From Kineosporia babensis (GTDB taxonomy: Bacteria; Actinomycetota; Actinomycetes; Actinomycetales; Kineosporiaceae): a stretch of DNA of 64,000 nucleotides. The notes under the pieces were generated by a model. It ran no database searches, was not told where the DNA came from, and worked only from the letters and a program-made list of their open reading frames with translations. The DNA lies in NCBI RefSeq assembly GCF_021129305.1, contig NZ_JAJOMB010000023.1, positions 1 through 64,000 of the forward strand, written 5' to 3'. Position numbers and translations under genes: made by a program. Each line of letters opens with the position of its first letter. Within the stretch, counting starts at the first letter, position 1. Positions 31,279-41,945 of the stretch are shown here, one piece after another.

Positions 31279-32019
31279 TCAGGAGGTGGGACGTCTGAGG
31301 GTGTGCATGCCGCCGTCGATCGCGAGGACGGTGCCGGTGGTGGAGCCGGAGCGCGGATCGGCCAGATGCACGATGGCGTGCGCCACTTCGTCGGCGCTGA
31401 CCAGCCGGCCGGTGGGCTGGCGGGCGGTGAGCCGGGCGCGTTCACCGGCCGGGTCGTCCGCCTTGTCCAGAAGTCTCTGAACCCAGGGGGTGTCAGCGGT
31501 ACCCGGGTTCACGCAGTTCACCCGGATGCCCTCGGGCAGGTGGTCCGCGGCCATCGCCAGGGTCAGCGCCTGCACCGCACCCTTGCTGGCGGAGTACAGG
31601 GCGCGCTGCACCAGGCCGGTCCAGGCCGCGATCGAGCAGGTGTTCACGATCGCAGCCTGGCTGGACTCGCGCAGGTACGGCAGCGCCGCGCGGCTGGCCC
31701 GGACGATGCCGACCAGGTTCACGTCGAGCACCCGGTGCCACTCCTCGTCGGAGTTGTCCTCCACCGTGCCCTGCGCGCCGATGCCCGCGTTGTTGACCAG
31801 GATGTCCAGGCCGCCGAGGCTCTGGGCGGCCTGTTCGACAGCGCTACGAACGGACGCGTCGTCGGACAGATCAGCCACGAAGGCTTGGGTATTCGCGGGC
31901 GTCTGGCTCAGATCCCGATCCAGGATCGCCACCAGCGCGCCCTCTTCGACGAACCGGGCGGCGGTGGCCGCCCCGATGCCCGAGGCACCGCCGGTGATCA
32001 GAACTTTCAGGCCCTTCAC
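31279..32019 (-). CDS. SDR, probable 2-keto-3-deoxy-L-fuconate dehydrogenase
   Basis: Short-chain dehydrogenase of 246 residues that should oxidise 2-keto-3-deoxy-L-fuconate to the 2,4-diketo acid. [15 protein letters not shown] is the NAD loop, NNAGIG the structural motif, Ser in VNTCSIAAW, and YSASKGA the catalytic Tyr-Lys. The end [14 protein letters not shown] is typical. The GTG at 32019 has GGAGG seven bases upstream and overlaps the dehydratase stop by four bases. Confidence 0.9.
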   Translation of the reverse strand: MKGLKVLITGGASGIGAATAARFVEEGALVAILDRDLSQTPANTQAFVADLSDDASVRSAVEQAAQSLGGLDILVNNAGIGAQGTVEDNSDEEWHRVLDVNLVGIVRASRAALPYLRESSQAAIVNTCSIAAWTGLVQRALYSASKGAVQALTLAMAADHLPEGIRVNCVNPGTADTPWVQRLLDKADDPAGERARLTARQPTGRLVSADEVAHAIVHLADPRSGSTTGTVLAIDGGMHTLRRPTS

Positions 32020-33323
32020 GCGGGCACCTCCAGCCATTCGGCGCCACCGGGGAAGGCGAACTGCTCGAGGGTCGCGGGCACCATCTGGGCCGAGAAACCG
32101 GGCTGCTGCGGGGCGACGTAGTTGCCCCGGCTGATCAGGACCGGTTCGAGGAAGTGCTCGTGCAGGTGCTCGACGTACTCGATCACCCGGTCCTTCGTGG
32201 TGCCGGCCACCGCGACGAAGTCGAACATGCTCAGGTGCTGGACCAGCTCGCAGAGGCCGACCCCACCGGCGTGCGGGCACACCGGGATGTCGAACTTGGC
32301 CGCCAGCAGCAGGATCGCGATGTTCTCGTTGACCCCGGCCACCCGGGCCGCGTCGATCTGCAGCACGTCCAGCGCGCCGGCCTGGAGCAGCTGCTTGAAC
32401 ACGATCCGGTTCTGCACGTGCTCGCCGGTGGCCACCTTCACCGGGGACACCCCCTTGCGGATCGCCGCGTGCCCGAGCACGTCGTCCGGGCTGGTCGGCT
32501 CCTCGATCCACCACGGGTCGTACGGCGTCAGGGCCTTGACCCACTCGATCGCGTCGGCCACGTCCCAGCGCTGGTTGGCGTCGGTGGCGATCCGGATGTC
32601 CGGGCCGACCGCCTCGCGGGCCAGCCGCATCCGGCGCACATCGTCCTCGACGTTGCCGCCGACCTTCAGCTTGATCTGCGTGTAGCCCTGTTGCACGGCC
32701 TCCTTGGCCAGCCGGACCAGCTTCTCGTCGGCGTAGCCGAGCCAGCCCGGAGTGGTGGTGTAGGCCGGGAAGCCCTTTTCGATGAGCTCGGCCCGGCGGG
32801 CGGCGCGGCCCGGCTCAGCCTTGCGCAGGATGTCCAGTGCCTCGTCGCGGGTGAGCGCGTCGGTGAGGTAGCGGAAGTCGACCAGGTCGACCAGCTGCTC
32901 GGGGGTGAGTCCGGCCAGCAGGTCCCACAGCGGCAGGCCGGCCCGCTTGGCCTTCAGGTCCCACAGCGCGTTGACCACGGCCGAGATGGCCATGTTCATC
33001 ACGCCCTTCTCCGGGCCCAGCCAGCGCAGCTGCGAGTCGTCCACGAAAAGCCGCCAGGTGGTGCCCATGTCGGCCAGCACCGTGTCCACGTCCTGGCCCA
33101 GGATGTGACCGGCCAGTGCCTGGATCGCAGCCACCTGCACGTCGTTGCCGCGGCCGATGGTGAACGCGAAACCGTGCCCCTCGAGCCCGTCCTCAGCGTC
33201 GGTACCGATGATCAGGTACGCCGCGGAGTAGTCCGGGTCGGGGTTCATCGCGTCCGAGCCGTCGAGGTGCTTGGAGGTCGGGAAGCGCACGTCGTGCGTC
33301 TCGAACCGGGTGAAGGTGGGCAT
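32016..33323 (-). CDS. L-fuconate dehydratase (enolase superfamily)
   Basis: Enzyme of 435 residues that dehydrates L-fuconate to 2-keto-3-deoxy-L-fuconate. [20 protein letters not shown] and [17 protein letters not shown] are specific to the FucD subgroup rather than other mandelate racemase-like enzymes. Catalytic and Mg ligands: KLK in QIKLKVGGN, Asp in ATDANQRWD, Glu in [10 protein letters not shown], Glu in [10 protein letters not shown], His in [12 protein letters not shown]. It overlaps the upstream hydrolase gene by one base. This is the most specific marker that the operon is for L-fucose. Confidence 0.95.
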   Translation of the reverse strand: MPTFTRFETHDVRFPTSKHLDGSDAMNPDPDYSAAYLIIGTDAEDGLEGHGFAFTIGRGNDVQVAAIQALAGHILGQDVDTVLADMGTTWRLFVDDSQLRWLGPEKGVMNMAISAVVNALWDLKAKRAGLPLWDLLAGLTPEQLVDLVDFRYLTDALTRDEALDILRKAEPGRAARRAELIEKGFPAYTTTPGWLGYADEKLVRLAKEAVQQGYTQIKLKVGGNVEDDVRRMRLAREAVGPDIRIATDANQRWDVADAIEWVKALTPYDPWWIEEPTSPDDVLGHAAIRKGVSPVKVATGEHVQNRIVFKQLLQAGALDVLQIDAARVAGVNENIAILLLAAKFDIPVCPHAGGVGLCELVQHLSMFDFVAVAGTTKDRVIEYVEHLHEHFLEPVLISRGNYVAPQQPGFSAQMVPATLEQFAFPGGAEWLEVPA

Positions 33324-34171
33324 CAGGCCGCTCCCATCTCGTGCCGCATCCGGCCCAGGCCGTCGATCTCGACCTCGACCACGTCGCCCGGGCGCAGATA
33401 CGGCTTGGGATCGGCCATTCCGAGCGCGACCCCGGCCGGGGTACCGGTGTTGATCACGTCGCCGGCCTCCAGCACCAGGAACTGGCTGAGGTAGCGGATC
33501 ACCTCACCGATGCCGAAGATCAGGTTGCTGGTGCTGCCGTCCTGGCGCAGTTCGCCGTTCACCCACAGCCGCAGGCCCAGCTGGTGCGGATCGGCCACCT
33601 CGTCGGCGGTGACGAACCAGGGGCCGAGCGGGTTGAACGTCTCGCAGTTCTTGCCCTTGTCCCAGGTGCCGCCCCGCTCCAGCTGGAACTCGCGCTCCGA
33701 GACGTCGTGCGAGACCACGTATCCGGCGACCGCCGCCAGGCCCTCCTCGGCACTGTCCAGGTAGCGGGCCTGCTTGCCGAGCACGACGCCGAGTTCGACC
33801 TCGTAGTCCGTCTTCTCGCTGCCGCGGGGCACCAGAACGGTGTCGTTGGGCCCGATCACGGTGGAGGGCATCTTCATGAAGATGATCGGCTCGGCCGGGA
33901 TCGCGGCGCCGGTCTCCTCGGCGTGGTCGCGGTAGTTCAGGCCGATGCAGATGACTGCGGCCGGGCGCGGGACCGGCGAACCGGTACGCACCCCTTCGTG
34001 GGCCAGTTCGGGCAGGCCGCCTGCTGCGATCGCGGCGCGGGCGGCGTCCAGATCGGCGAACGTCCAGGCCCGGCCGGCATCGAGAACACCGGTGAGATCG
34101 AGCAGACGCCCGTCCTCCTGAAGGGCACCCACGCGCTCGGCGCCCGGCTCTCCCACTCGCAGCAGCTTCAT
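33323..34171 (-). CDS. FAH-family 2,4-diketo-3-deoxy-L-fuconate hydrolase
   Basis: Fumarylacetoacetate hydrolase-family enzyme of 282 residues; in the oxidative fucose route it splits the diketo acid to pyruvate and L-lactate. [53 protein letters not shown] and [16 protein letters not shown] carry the metal-binding Glu, Glu and Asp. The ATG at 34171 has GGAG five bases upstream; longer frames to 34264 lack an SD and would include the promoter. First gene of the fucose operon. Confidence 0.9.
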   Translation of the reverse strand: MKLLRVGEPGAERVGALQEDGRLLDLTGVLDAGRAWTFADLDAARAAIAAGGLPELAHEGVRTGSPVPRPAAVICIGLNYRDHAEETGAAIPAEPIIFMKMPSTVIGPNDTVLVPRGSEKTDYEVELGVVLGKQARYLDSAEEGLAAVAGYVVSHDVSEREFQLERGGTWDKGKNCETFNPLGPWFVTADEVADPHQLGLRLWVNGELRQDGSTSNLIFGIGEVIRYLSQFLVLEAGDVINTGTPAGVALGMADPKPYLRPGDVVEVEIDGLGRMRHEMGAA

Positions 34172-34183
34172 CACTACTCCAGT

Positions 34184-34231
34184 CATCGGATCTCTGGCGT
34201 CGAGAGTCACAAACATCGGATGTCTTGTCAA
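34184..34231 (-). promoter_or_regulatory. Fucose operon promoter with embedded FCD operator
   Basis: On the minus strand a consensus -35 TTGACA (34231-34226) is separated by 17 bases from GACTCT (34208-34203), preceded by TG as in extended -10 elements. The spacer holds the perfect palindrome ACATC-N-GATGT (34213-34223), so a bound regulator would block polymerase. A partial copy, CATCGGAT (34184-34191), lies between the -10 and the start codon. The same motif precedes the FCD regulator operon. Confidence 0.75.
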
Positions 34232-34571
34232 CGCCTCGCGCCGGACCAGAACTCGGTGATTCACCTGGGCTCAGGCGTGAAATCGTCACAGCAACCCAAA
34301 GCGGACAGCCCGATGCGGTCATACCGCACAACCAGGGCACCTCAGCGGCACTGCGGATACACCCGATGTTTGATCGCCGCCTCCCATGGCTGCCCCTGGC
34401 ACGTGACAAGCCAAGCGGGCGTCACAACCCTCCAACCGACCGCCTGGCCACGCCGCCCACCCAGCCGCGTTACGCCCCGCCGGCCACATTCCCCACCGAA
34501 CACAGCCTGCTACCGCCCCGCTATAGATATTGGGAAGACAAAGCCCGTTGTCGCGTGGCTTCGCCTTCCCA
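34232..34571. other. Intergenic region, no gene seen
   Basis: This 340-bp stretch lies upstream of the fucose promoter and downstream of the HxlR gene. Bases 34420-34520 are C-rich on the plus strand, followed by an A+T-rich island (CTATAGATATTGGGAAG). The frames crossing it show no SD and no family features. No clear terminator was found for HxlR. Confidence 0.45.
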
Positions 34572-35000
34572 TCAGGCTCGGGAAGTGGCCGCCGAGTCGT
34601 AGCGGGCCCGGGCGGCCGCGATCTCGTTCTGGTTCAGCTCAGTCCAGGTCACCAGCGCCTGCACGGTGGAGTGCAGGGTGGAGCCGAGCGGGGTGAGGGC
34701 GTAGTCGACCCGGGGCGGCACCACCGGATGCACAGTGCGCTCGATGAGGCCGTCGCGCTCCAGCTGGCGCAACGTGGAGGTGAGCATCCGCTGGCTGATC
34801 CCGTCGATCTGCCGCTTCAGCTCGGTGAAGCGCAGGGTGCGGCCCTGCAGCAGGGCGATCACCAGTAACGACCACTTGTCGGCGATGCGGTCCAGGATCT
34901 GGCGCACTTCGCAGTCCTCCCGCCGGTCCCACTGCCAGGGATCGGGGTCGGTATCACAGCGGTGACCGGGTGAGTCAGAAGTGCCTTCTTCCATGTCCAT
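34572..35000 (-). CDS. HxlR-family winged-helix regulator
   Basis: DNA-binding protein of 142 residues. DCEVRQILDRIADKWSLLVI, FTELKRQIDGISQRMLTSTL and RQLERDGLIERTVHPVVPPR followed by VDYALTPLG are the full HxlR signature. Family members often respond to reactive electrophiles or quinones through a Cys near the N-terminus; here that Cys is in REDCEV. It diverges from an MFS exporter gene, with nested inverted repeats in the 79-bp gap, so it probably represses that gene. Confidence 0.9.
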   Translation of the reverse strand: MDMEEGTSDSPGHRCDTDPDPWQWDRREDCEVRQILDRIADKWSLLVIALLQGRTLRFTELKRQIDGISQRMLTSTLRQLERDGLIERTVHPVVPPRVDYALTPLGSTLHSTVQALVTWTELNQNEIAAARARYDSAATSRA

Positions 35001-35023
35001 CGATGCTGCCTCAGGCTCGAAGC

Positions 35024-35059
35024 GGTTACAAGAAGGAACCGACCGGCGGTTCGGTAACC
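35024..35059. promoter_or_regulatory. Nested inverted repeats, candidate HxlR operator
   Basis: GGTTAC (35024-35029) pairs with GTAACC (35054-35059), and inside them GAACCG/CGGTTC form a second dyad. Both lie between the divergent HxlR and MFS genes. HxlR-family sites often contain GTTAC-type half-sites. Confidence 0.5.
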
Positions 35060-35079
35060 ATGGTCAGGGGGATCTGCAC

Positions 35080-36432
35080 GTGACGACTTCAACCACCACT
35101 ACGCGGATGAGCGGCGGACTGCTGGCCGTGCTCTGCGGCGCCATCTTCCTGGAGGGCATCGACGTCGCGATGCTCAACGTGGCGCTGCCCGCCATCCGGG
35201 CTGACCTGGGCCTGTCCACCGGGACGCTGAGCGTGGTGATGAGTGCCTACGTGGTCGGCTACGGCGGGTTCATGCTGCTCGGCGGGCGGGCCGCTGACCT
35301 GTTCGGCCGGCGCCGGATGTTCCTGGCCTGGCTGGGTGTCTTCCTGGTGTTCTCCGGGCTGGGCGGGCTGGCCACCGAGAGCTGGATGCTACTGACCGCC
35401 AGGTTCGTCACCGGCGTGGCCGCGGCCTTCATGACCCCGGCCGGGCTCTCGATCATCACCACCAGCTTCGCCGAAGGCCCGCAACGCCACCGGGCTCTGC
35501 TGTTCTACTCCGGCACCGCGGCGGCAGGCTTCTCGCTGGGCCTGGTCGCGGGCGGTCTGCTGACCGCGATCCACTGGCGGTGGGTGTTCTTCGCTCCGGT
35601 ACTGCTCTCGCTGGTCATCCTGCTGGCCGCACTCCGGCTGATCCCGGCTGGCACCGAAACCCGAGCGCCTGAGCAGCATCTCGATGCCACCGGGGCGGCC
35701 GCCATCACTGCTGCCATGATGCTTCTGGTACTCACCCTGGTCCGGCTGGAACACCCGGGCGAAGGCTGGGGCTGGACCTTGGCCTCGTTCGTCACCGGCA
35801 GCGCCCTCCTGGCCGCCTTCGTCCGAATCCAGCGCCGAGCCACCGCTCCCCTGGTCCGGCTCGGCATCCTGAAGTCGGCGGCCCTGCGCCGGGCCAACCT
35901 GGGTGCGGCGCTGTTCGCCGGGGCGTTCTTCGGTTTCCAGTTCCTGGTTGTGCTCTATCTCCAGGAACTGCGCGGTTGGTCCACCTTGGAGACCGGTCTG
36001 GCGATGCTGCTGATCGGCATCGACGCCGTCCTGGCCCCGACCCTGACCCCCTGGCTGGTGAACCGGTTCGGCACCGCGCCGGTGATCCTGGGCGGAACCG
36101 TCCTGGCCACCGCGGCCTACCTGCTCTTCCTACCGGTCGGCCCGGACTGGGCCTACTCCGCCATGCTGCCCTCGTTCGTCGTGCTGGGACTGGCGTTCGC
36201 TCTGGCGTACGGTCCGCTCACGATCGCCGCCACCGACAGCGTGGACGCCGGGGAGCAAGGCCTGGCCGGAGGCCTGCTGAACACCTCATTCCAGTTCGGC
36301 GCCGCCTTCGGCCTGTCCGCGGCGGCCGCTGCCTATACCGCCGGGGACGAGCTGTCCACCGCCCTTCTGGTACCGGTGGCGATGGCCGCCCTGGCCTCGG
36401 TGATCACGGCCCAAGGTCTGCGCCGGAACTGA
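35080..36432 (+). CDS. MFS drug/H+ antiporter, DHA2-like
   Basis: Membrane protein of 450 residues. Motif A appears as GGRAADLFGRRRMFLAW after helix 2, the proline/glycine-rich motif C as AAAGFSLGLVAGGLLTAIHWRW, and DVAMLNVALPAIRADLGLS is the DHA2-type first helix. About 14 hydrophobic segments can be counted. The GTG at 35080 has AGGGGG eight bases before it. Divergent from HxlR, hence probably an inducible exporter. A perfect 13-bp hairpin follows the gene. Confidence 0.88.
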   Translation: MTTSTTTTRMSGGLLAVLCGAIFLEGIDVAMLNVALPAIRADLGLSTGTLSVVMSAYVVGYGGFMLLGGRAADLFGRRRMFLAWLGVFLVFSGLGGLATESWMLLTARFVTGVAAAFMTPAGLSIITTSFAEGPQRHRALLFYSGTAAAGFSLGLVAGGLLTAIHWRWVFFAPVLLSLVILLAALRLIPAGTETRAPEQHLDATGAAAITAAMMLLVLTLVRLEHPGEGWGWTLASFVTGSALLAAFVRIQRRATAPLVRLGILKSAALRRANLGAALFAGAFFGFQFLVVLYLQELRGWSTLETGLAMLLIGIDAVLAPTLTPWLVNRFGTAPVILGGTVLATAAYLLFLPVGPDWAYSAMLPSFVVLGLAFALAYGPLTIAATDSVDAGEQGLAGGLLNTSFQFGAAFGLSAAAAAYTAGDELSTALLVPVAMAALASVITAQGLRRN

Positions 36433-36444
36433 ACCACACCGAAA

Positions 36445-36475
36445 CGGTGCCTGGGCTGTGCAAGCCCAGGCACCG
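36445..36475. terminator. Bidirectional terminator between MFS and UvrA-like genes
   Basis: CGGTGCCTGGGCT and AGCCCAGGCACCG pair perfectly around a five-base loop, between two convergent genes whose stops are only 52 bp apart. Confidence 0.85.
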
Positions 36476-36484
36476 TCCGCAATT

Positions 36485-38860
<2,376 letters not shown>

Positions 38861-38972
38861 CGGTTCTCCATCGGTCAGGCGGACAGACGTCCTTGGCATC
38901 GTGTCACGCGGGCGCCCGGCACCCGGGCGACTCGCTTCTCGATTCCTGACCGACCTGGGCAGCCGAACTCAT

Positions 38973-39587
38973 CTATGCGGAGTTGCGGACCGCCTCCACC
39001 ACGTCCATCGCCTTCGGGTCCAGATCGAGCCGGCCCTGGCCGATCCGCCGGGTCCAGATCGCGTTGCTGCGCACCACGCGGGCCGGAACACCCACGCCCA
39101 CCGACAGCGGCGGGATCTCGCCGGAGACCACCGCCCGGGCGCCGACCACGCTGCCCGAGCCGATCGAGGCGCCCTTCAGCACGATCACCTGCTTGCCCAG
39201 CCAGACGTGGTCGCCGATGTCGATCGGCTGGTCCAGGTTGACCCGGTCGCCACTGTCGATGTCGTAGATGGCGTGGGTGTCACTGGTGCGGATCTCCACC
39301 GCGAACGAGAACATGCAGTCCTCGCCGATGATGATGTCGCTGCCGGTGGCGATGACCTGCGCGGTCTCACAGGTGGTGTCCGCCCCGATGACGACCCTGG
39401 CGCCACCGGAGACGTTGATGTTCCACTTGCCCTTGACGCCCTCACCGATGTGCACGGAGCACGGCCCGGCGTTGTTACGGGCCTTGATCTTGCCGGTGAT
39501 CGAAGCCGAGGGGGCGATCTGAATGTCGTGCCCGGTGCCCTGCAGGTCCAGCTGGAAGTCTTCCACGAGCCCGGGAGCTTTCCACAA
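38973..39587 (-). CDS. Left-handed beta-helix acyltransferase
   Basis: Protein of 204 residues built from hexapeptide repeats (IAPSASITGKIK, GARVVIGADT, GSDIIIGEDCMFS, IDIGDHVWLGKQVIVLKGAS, IGSGSVVGARAVVSG, IPPLSVGVGVPARVVR), the fold of xenobiotic/sugar O-acetyltransferases. The catalytic His is in SDTHAIYD. A TTG at 39587 follows AGGA closely; a GTG at 39566 would shorten it by seven residues. Acceptor unknown; probably envelope polysaccharide. Confidence 0.8.
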   Translation of the reverse strand: MWKAPGLVEDFQLDLQGTGHDIQIAPSASITGKIKARNNAGPCSVHIGEGVKGKWNINVSGGARVVIGADTTCETAQVIATGSDIIIGEDCMFSFAVEIRTSDTHAIYDIDSGDRVNLDQPIDIGDHVWLGKQVIVLKGASIGSGSVVGARAVVSGEIPPLSVGVGVPARVVRSNAIWTRRIGQGRLDLDPKAMDVVEAVRNSA

Positions 39588-39737
39588 GAATCCTAACTTG
39601 ACTAGTGGAGAATCCCTTCCGGGTCAAAGATTGAACATCGGGTGAAACGACGGTTTCGGGACGACGTTCAGCCGACGTTCATCCGGTTAAAGGTCGGGTC
39701 CGGCGCGGGAGCCGGAGCAGCAGGAGAGGACGGAACG

Positions 39738-40658
39738 GTGCACGCAGATCAGCTTCCGATTTCCGGGGCCGTGGTGTCGGCCTTGATCGCCGGGCAGTTT
39801 CCGGCCTGGGCCGGACTGCCGGTGCGCCGGGTGCAGGCCGAGGGCACGGTGAATGCCGTCTTCCGGATCGGCGAGGAGCTGGCCGCGCGATTCCCGCTGC
39901 GCCCGGCCGAGCCGGCCCAGGCCCGGGCCGAGTTCGTCGGCGAGGCGGCGGCCGCGCGGAAGCTTCTTGCTGCCAGCCGATTTCCGGTTCCTGAGCAGGT
40001 GGCCCTGGGTGCGCCGGGCGAGGGGTATCCGATGCCCTGGGCGGTGCAGACCTGGTTGAGCGGTGTCACTGCCACCGAGGTGGATCCCAGCCGCTCCCCC
40101 GGCTTCGCCGATGATCTGGCCGAACTCATTCTCGACATCCGGGCGATCGACACCGAGGGGCAGACCTTTTCCGGAAAGGGCCGGGGCGGGGAACTCACTT
40201 CGCAGGACGCCTGGCTGGAGAAATGTTTCGTGGAAAGCGCCGGACTGCTGGATGTGCCTTATTGGCGGAGCCGGTGGGCTCAATGGCGAGAATTGCCGCG
40301 AGTGGCTCCGGACCTGACCACTCATGGCGATCTGATTCCGGGCAACGTACTGGTTTCGGCGGCGCCGGCGGTGCGGCTGAGCGGAGTGCTGGACGTCGGT
40401 GGTCTGGGTCCGGCCGATCCGGCGCTCGAACTGGTGGCGGCCTGGCACCTGCTCGGCGGCTCCACCCGGGAGCGACTGCGCCACGGGCTGGAGGAGGACG
40501 ACCTGACCTGGGAGCGCGGCCAGGCCTGGGCATTCGCGCAGGCCATGGGTCTGGTCTGGTACTACCGGGAGAGCAACCCGACGATGAGCCAACTCGGACG
40601 ACGGACCCTGAAGCGGCTGGAGGGCGCTTCGCGACCCGGGAAAAGGTCTGACCTTTAG
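39738..40658 (+). CDS. Aminoglycoside phosphotransferase-fold kinase
   Basis: Small-molecule kinase of 306 residues. GTVNAVFRIGEELAARFPLR is the nucleotide-binding lobe, LTTHGDLIPGNVLV the catalytic loop (HxDxxxxN) and SGVLDVGGLGPADPALEL the metal-binding segment. The GTG at 39738 is set by GGAGAGG eight bases upstream. The family phosphorylates antibiotics, choline, or sugars; nothing here fixes the substrate, so a resistance role should not be assumed. Confidence 0.85.
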   Translation: MHADQLPISGAVVSALIAGQFPAWAGLPVRRVQAEGTVNAVFRIGEELAARFPLRPAEPAQARAEFVGEAAAARKLLAASRFPVPEQVALGAPGEGYPMPWAVQTWLSGVTATEVDPSRSPGFADDLAELILDIRAIDTEGQTFSGKGRGGELTSQDAWLEKCFVESAGLLDVPYWRSRWAQWRELPRVAPDLTTHGDLIPGNVLVSAAPAVRLSGVLDVGGLGPADPALELVAAWHLLGGSTRERLRHGLEEDDLTWERGQAWAFAQAMGLVWYYRESNPTMSQLGRRTLKRLEGASRPGKRSDL

Positions 40659-40973
40659 CCGGTTTGCAAGGAGGGCATGTCACACCCTTGCATTACTTGG
40701 CGTCACCATCGGAAGTCGCTCGATCGCCCTGCGCAGGCGCCGGACCAGCACTCCTGAGCCCGGCCGGAATCCCGGTGCGATCACGCTGCGTCCCGGCAAA
40801 TCGACAACTGCCGAATAATCCGGTCGGACATGAAAAGCAATTATCCGGCCGCGCCTTTGAACTGTAACAAGTCGCCCGATGCCCGCGTGGTAGTTTTCGT
40901 CGCACTTAGCCACTGAATCATTAATTCGGTGGATCTTTCGTGCCCTCCCTGACCGAAAGGACAAGTGCGTCCC
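40659..40973. other. Intergenic region before the small exported protein
   Basis: This 315-bp stretch is less GC-rich than average from 40800 on. ATAATCCGG and TTATCCGG appear as an imperfect direct repeat around 40815 and 40843. TTAATTC at 40920 lies about 50 bases before the next start and could be promoter-associated. No gene or terminator is convincing. Confidence 0.4.
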
Positions 40974-41210
40974 ATGACCGCCACGCGAGGAATCATCGCG
41001 TCTCTGGTCGCCGTGACCCTGATCGGGGTCGGGGCATTCGTCTGGATGCAGAACCGGGACTCCTGCCCGGAACCGTACTCCGCGGGCGGCAAGTACACGA
41101 CCGGCGACGAGGTCAGCTTCACCGACCAGATCTGGAAGGCCGAGCGGGCCGGCACCACCCAGGTGCCGGGGCCGAACGCGACCGAGTGGTCGCTCAACGG
41201 CACCTGCTGA
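40974..41210 (+). CDS. Small membrane-tethered CBM5/12-like protein
   Basis: Protein of 78 residues. A hydrophobic segment (GIIASLVAVTLIGVGAFVWM) acts as signal or anchor; the outside part, CPEPYSAGGKYTTGDEVSFT then QIWKAERAGTTQVPGPNATE, resembles a CBM5/12 chitin-binding module (W/Y aromatic face, GDxV, xYKA). The two Cys at its ends could form a disulfide. It resembles the C-terminal module of the LPMO about 1 kb away. ATG 40974 or GTG 40965 are both possible. Confidence 0.65.
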   Translation: MTATRGIIASLVAVTLIGVGAFVWMQNRDSCPEPYSAGGKYTTGDEVSFTDQIWKAERAGTTQVPGPNATEWSLNGTC

Positions 41211-41230
41211 GCAATTACGGGGAACGTGAA

Positions 41231-41258
41231 GGGGACGGATCGCCTGGCGATCCGCCCC
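41231..41258. terminator. Bidirectional terminator
   Basis: GGGGACGGATCGC pairs with GCGATCCGCCCC (one-base offset at the A) around CTG, followed by CCTTT, between the convergent small CBM gene and the DUF305-like gene. Confidence 0.8.
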
Positions 41259-41264
41259 CTTTCG

Positions 41265-41945
41265 CTATCCGGCGGGATTCTCCGCGATCAGCTTGAGCAT
41301 CTGCTGGACCTGGGCCGAGCGTGAGGTGTCGATCCGCTCGGCCAGCTCGAGAACACCCTTGTTCCGGCCCTTCTCGGCCACGTACTCGGCGATTTCGACC
41401 GCGTTGCTCTGCTGGGCGATCAGCAGGTTCAGGTACTGGGTCTGGAACTGCGTCTCCGGCGCCGAGGCCAGGCCCTCCAGATCGGCCGCGGTCAGCGTGC
41501 TCACCCCACCGTGCTCGGCGTGCAGATCGGCGTCGTCGGCCGGCTGCTCGTCCTCACCCCAGGCCTTGAGCCAGCCGCTCATCTCGGCCCGCTCGTCGTC
41601 CTCGGTCACCGCGATCGCGTCGACCAGGGCGCCGGCCTGCTTGGACAGCTCACCGTCACCGGCCCGGGCGGTGAGCTTGGCCGTCTCGATCTGCCGGGCC
41701 ACCATCATCTGCAGGAACATCACGTCGGCATCGTTGTAACCGGCTCCGGCCTCGGCGGTCTGCGCGCTCTCGGTGGCGCTGGGCTCGGCGTGCGAGCCGT
41801 GTGTGGTGGCCAGTTGGGTGGTGGCCTGCTGCCCGCCACCGGTGCTGATCGTCACCCCGTCGAGGGCTCCGCAACCGGCCAGGAACAGCACCGCACCACC
41901 GGCCAGGACGACCCCGGTGACCGCAACGGCCCGCAACCGGCTCAC
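41265..41945 (-). CDS. DUF305-like lipoprotein lacking the His pairs
   Basis: Exported lipoprotein of 226 residues. Signal LRAVAVTGVVLAGGAVLF with lipobox LAGC. Two DUF305-like ferritin-type repeats are seen (DVMFLQMMVARQIETAKLTA, and FQTQYLNLLIAQQSNAVEIA), but the HH pair that follows the Met/Leu run in normal DUF305 proteins is replaced by AR and QQ. GTG start overlaps the LPMO stop by four bases, so the two are coupled. Some DUF305 proteins bind copper; loss of the His residues makes that doubtful here. Confidence 0.78.
   Translation of the reverse strand: MSRLRAVAVTGVVLAGGAVLFLAGCGALDGVTISTGGGQQATTQLATTHGSHAEPSATESAQTAEAGAGYNDADVMFLQMMVARQIETAKLTARAGDGELSKQAGALVDAIAVTEDDERAEMSGWLKAWGEDEQPADDADLHAEHGGVSTLTAADLEGLASAPETQFQTQYLNLLIAQQSNAVEIAEYVAEKGRNKGVLELAERIDTSRSAQVQQMLKLIAENPAG

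Noticed and set aside
33323-34171. FAH protein as part of an aromatic (gentisate/homoprotocatechuate) pathway
   Set aside because: It is translationally coupled to a clear L-fuconate dehydratase and a sugar-acid SDR; no aromatic genes adjoin it.
39738-40658. Aminoglycoside resistance gene
   Set aside because: The APH fold alone does not show antibiotic specificity and there is no resistance context; kept as a generic kinase.
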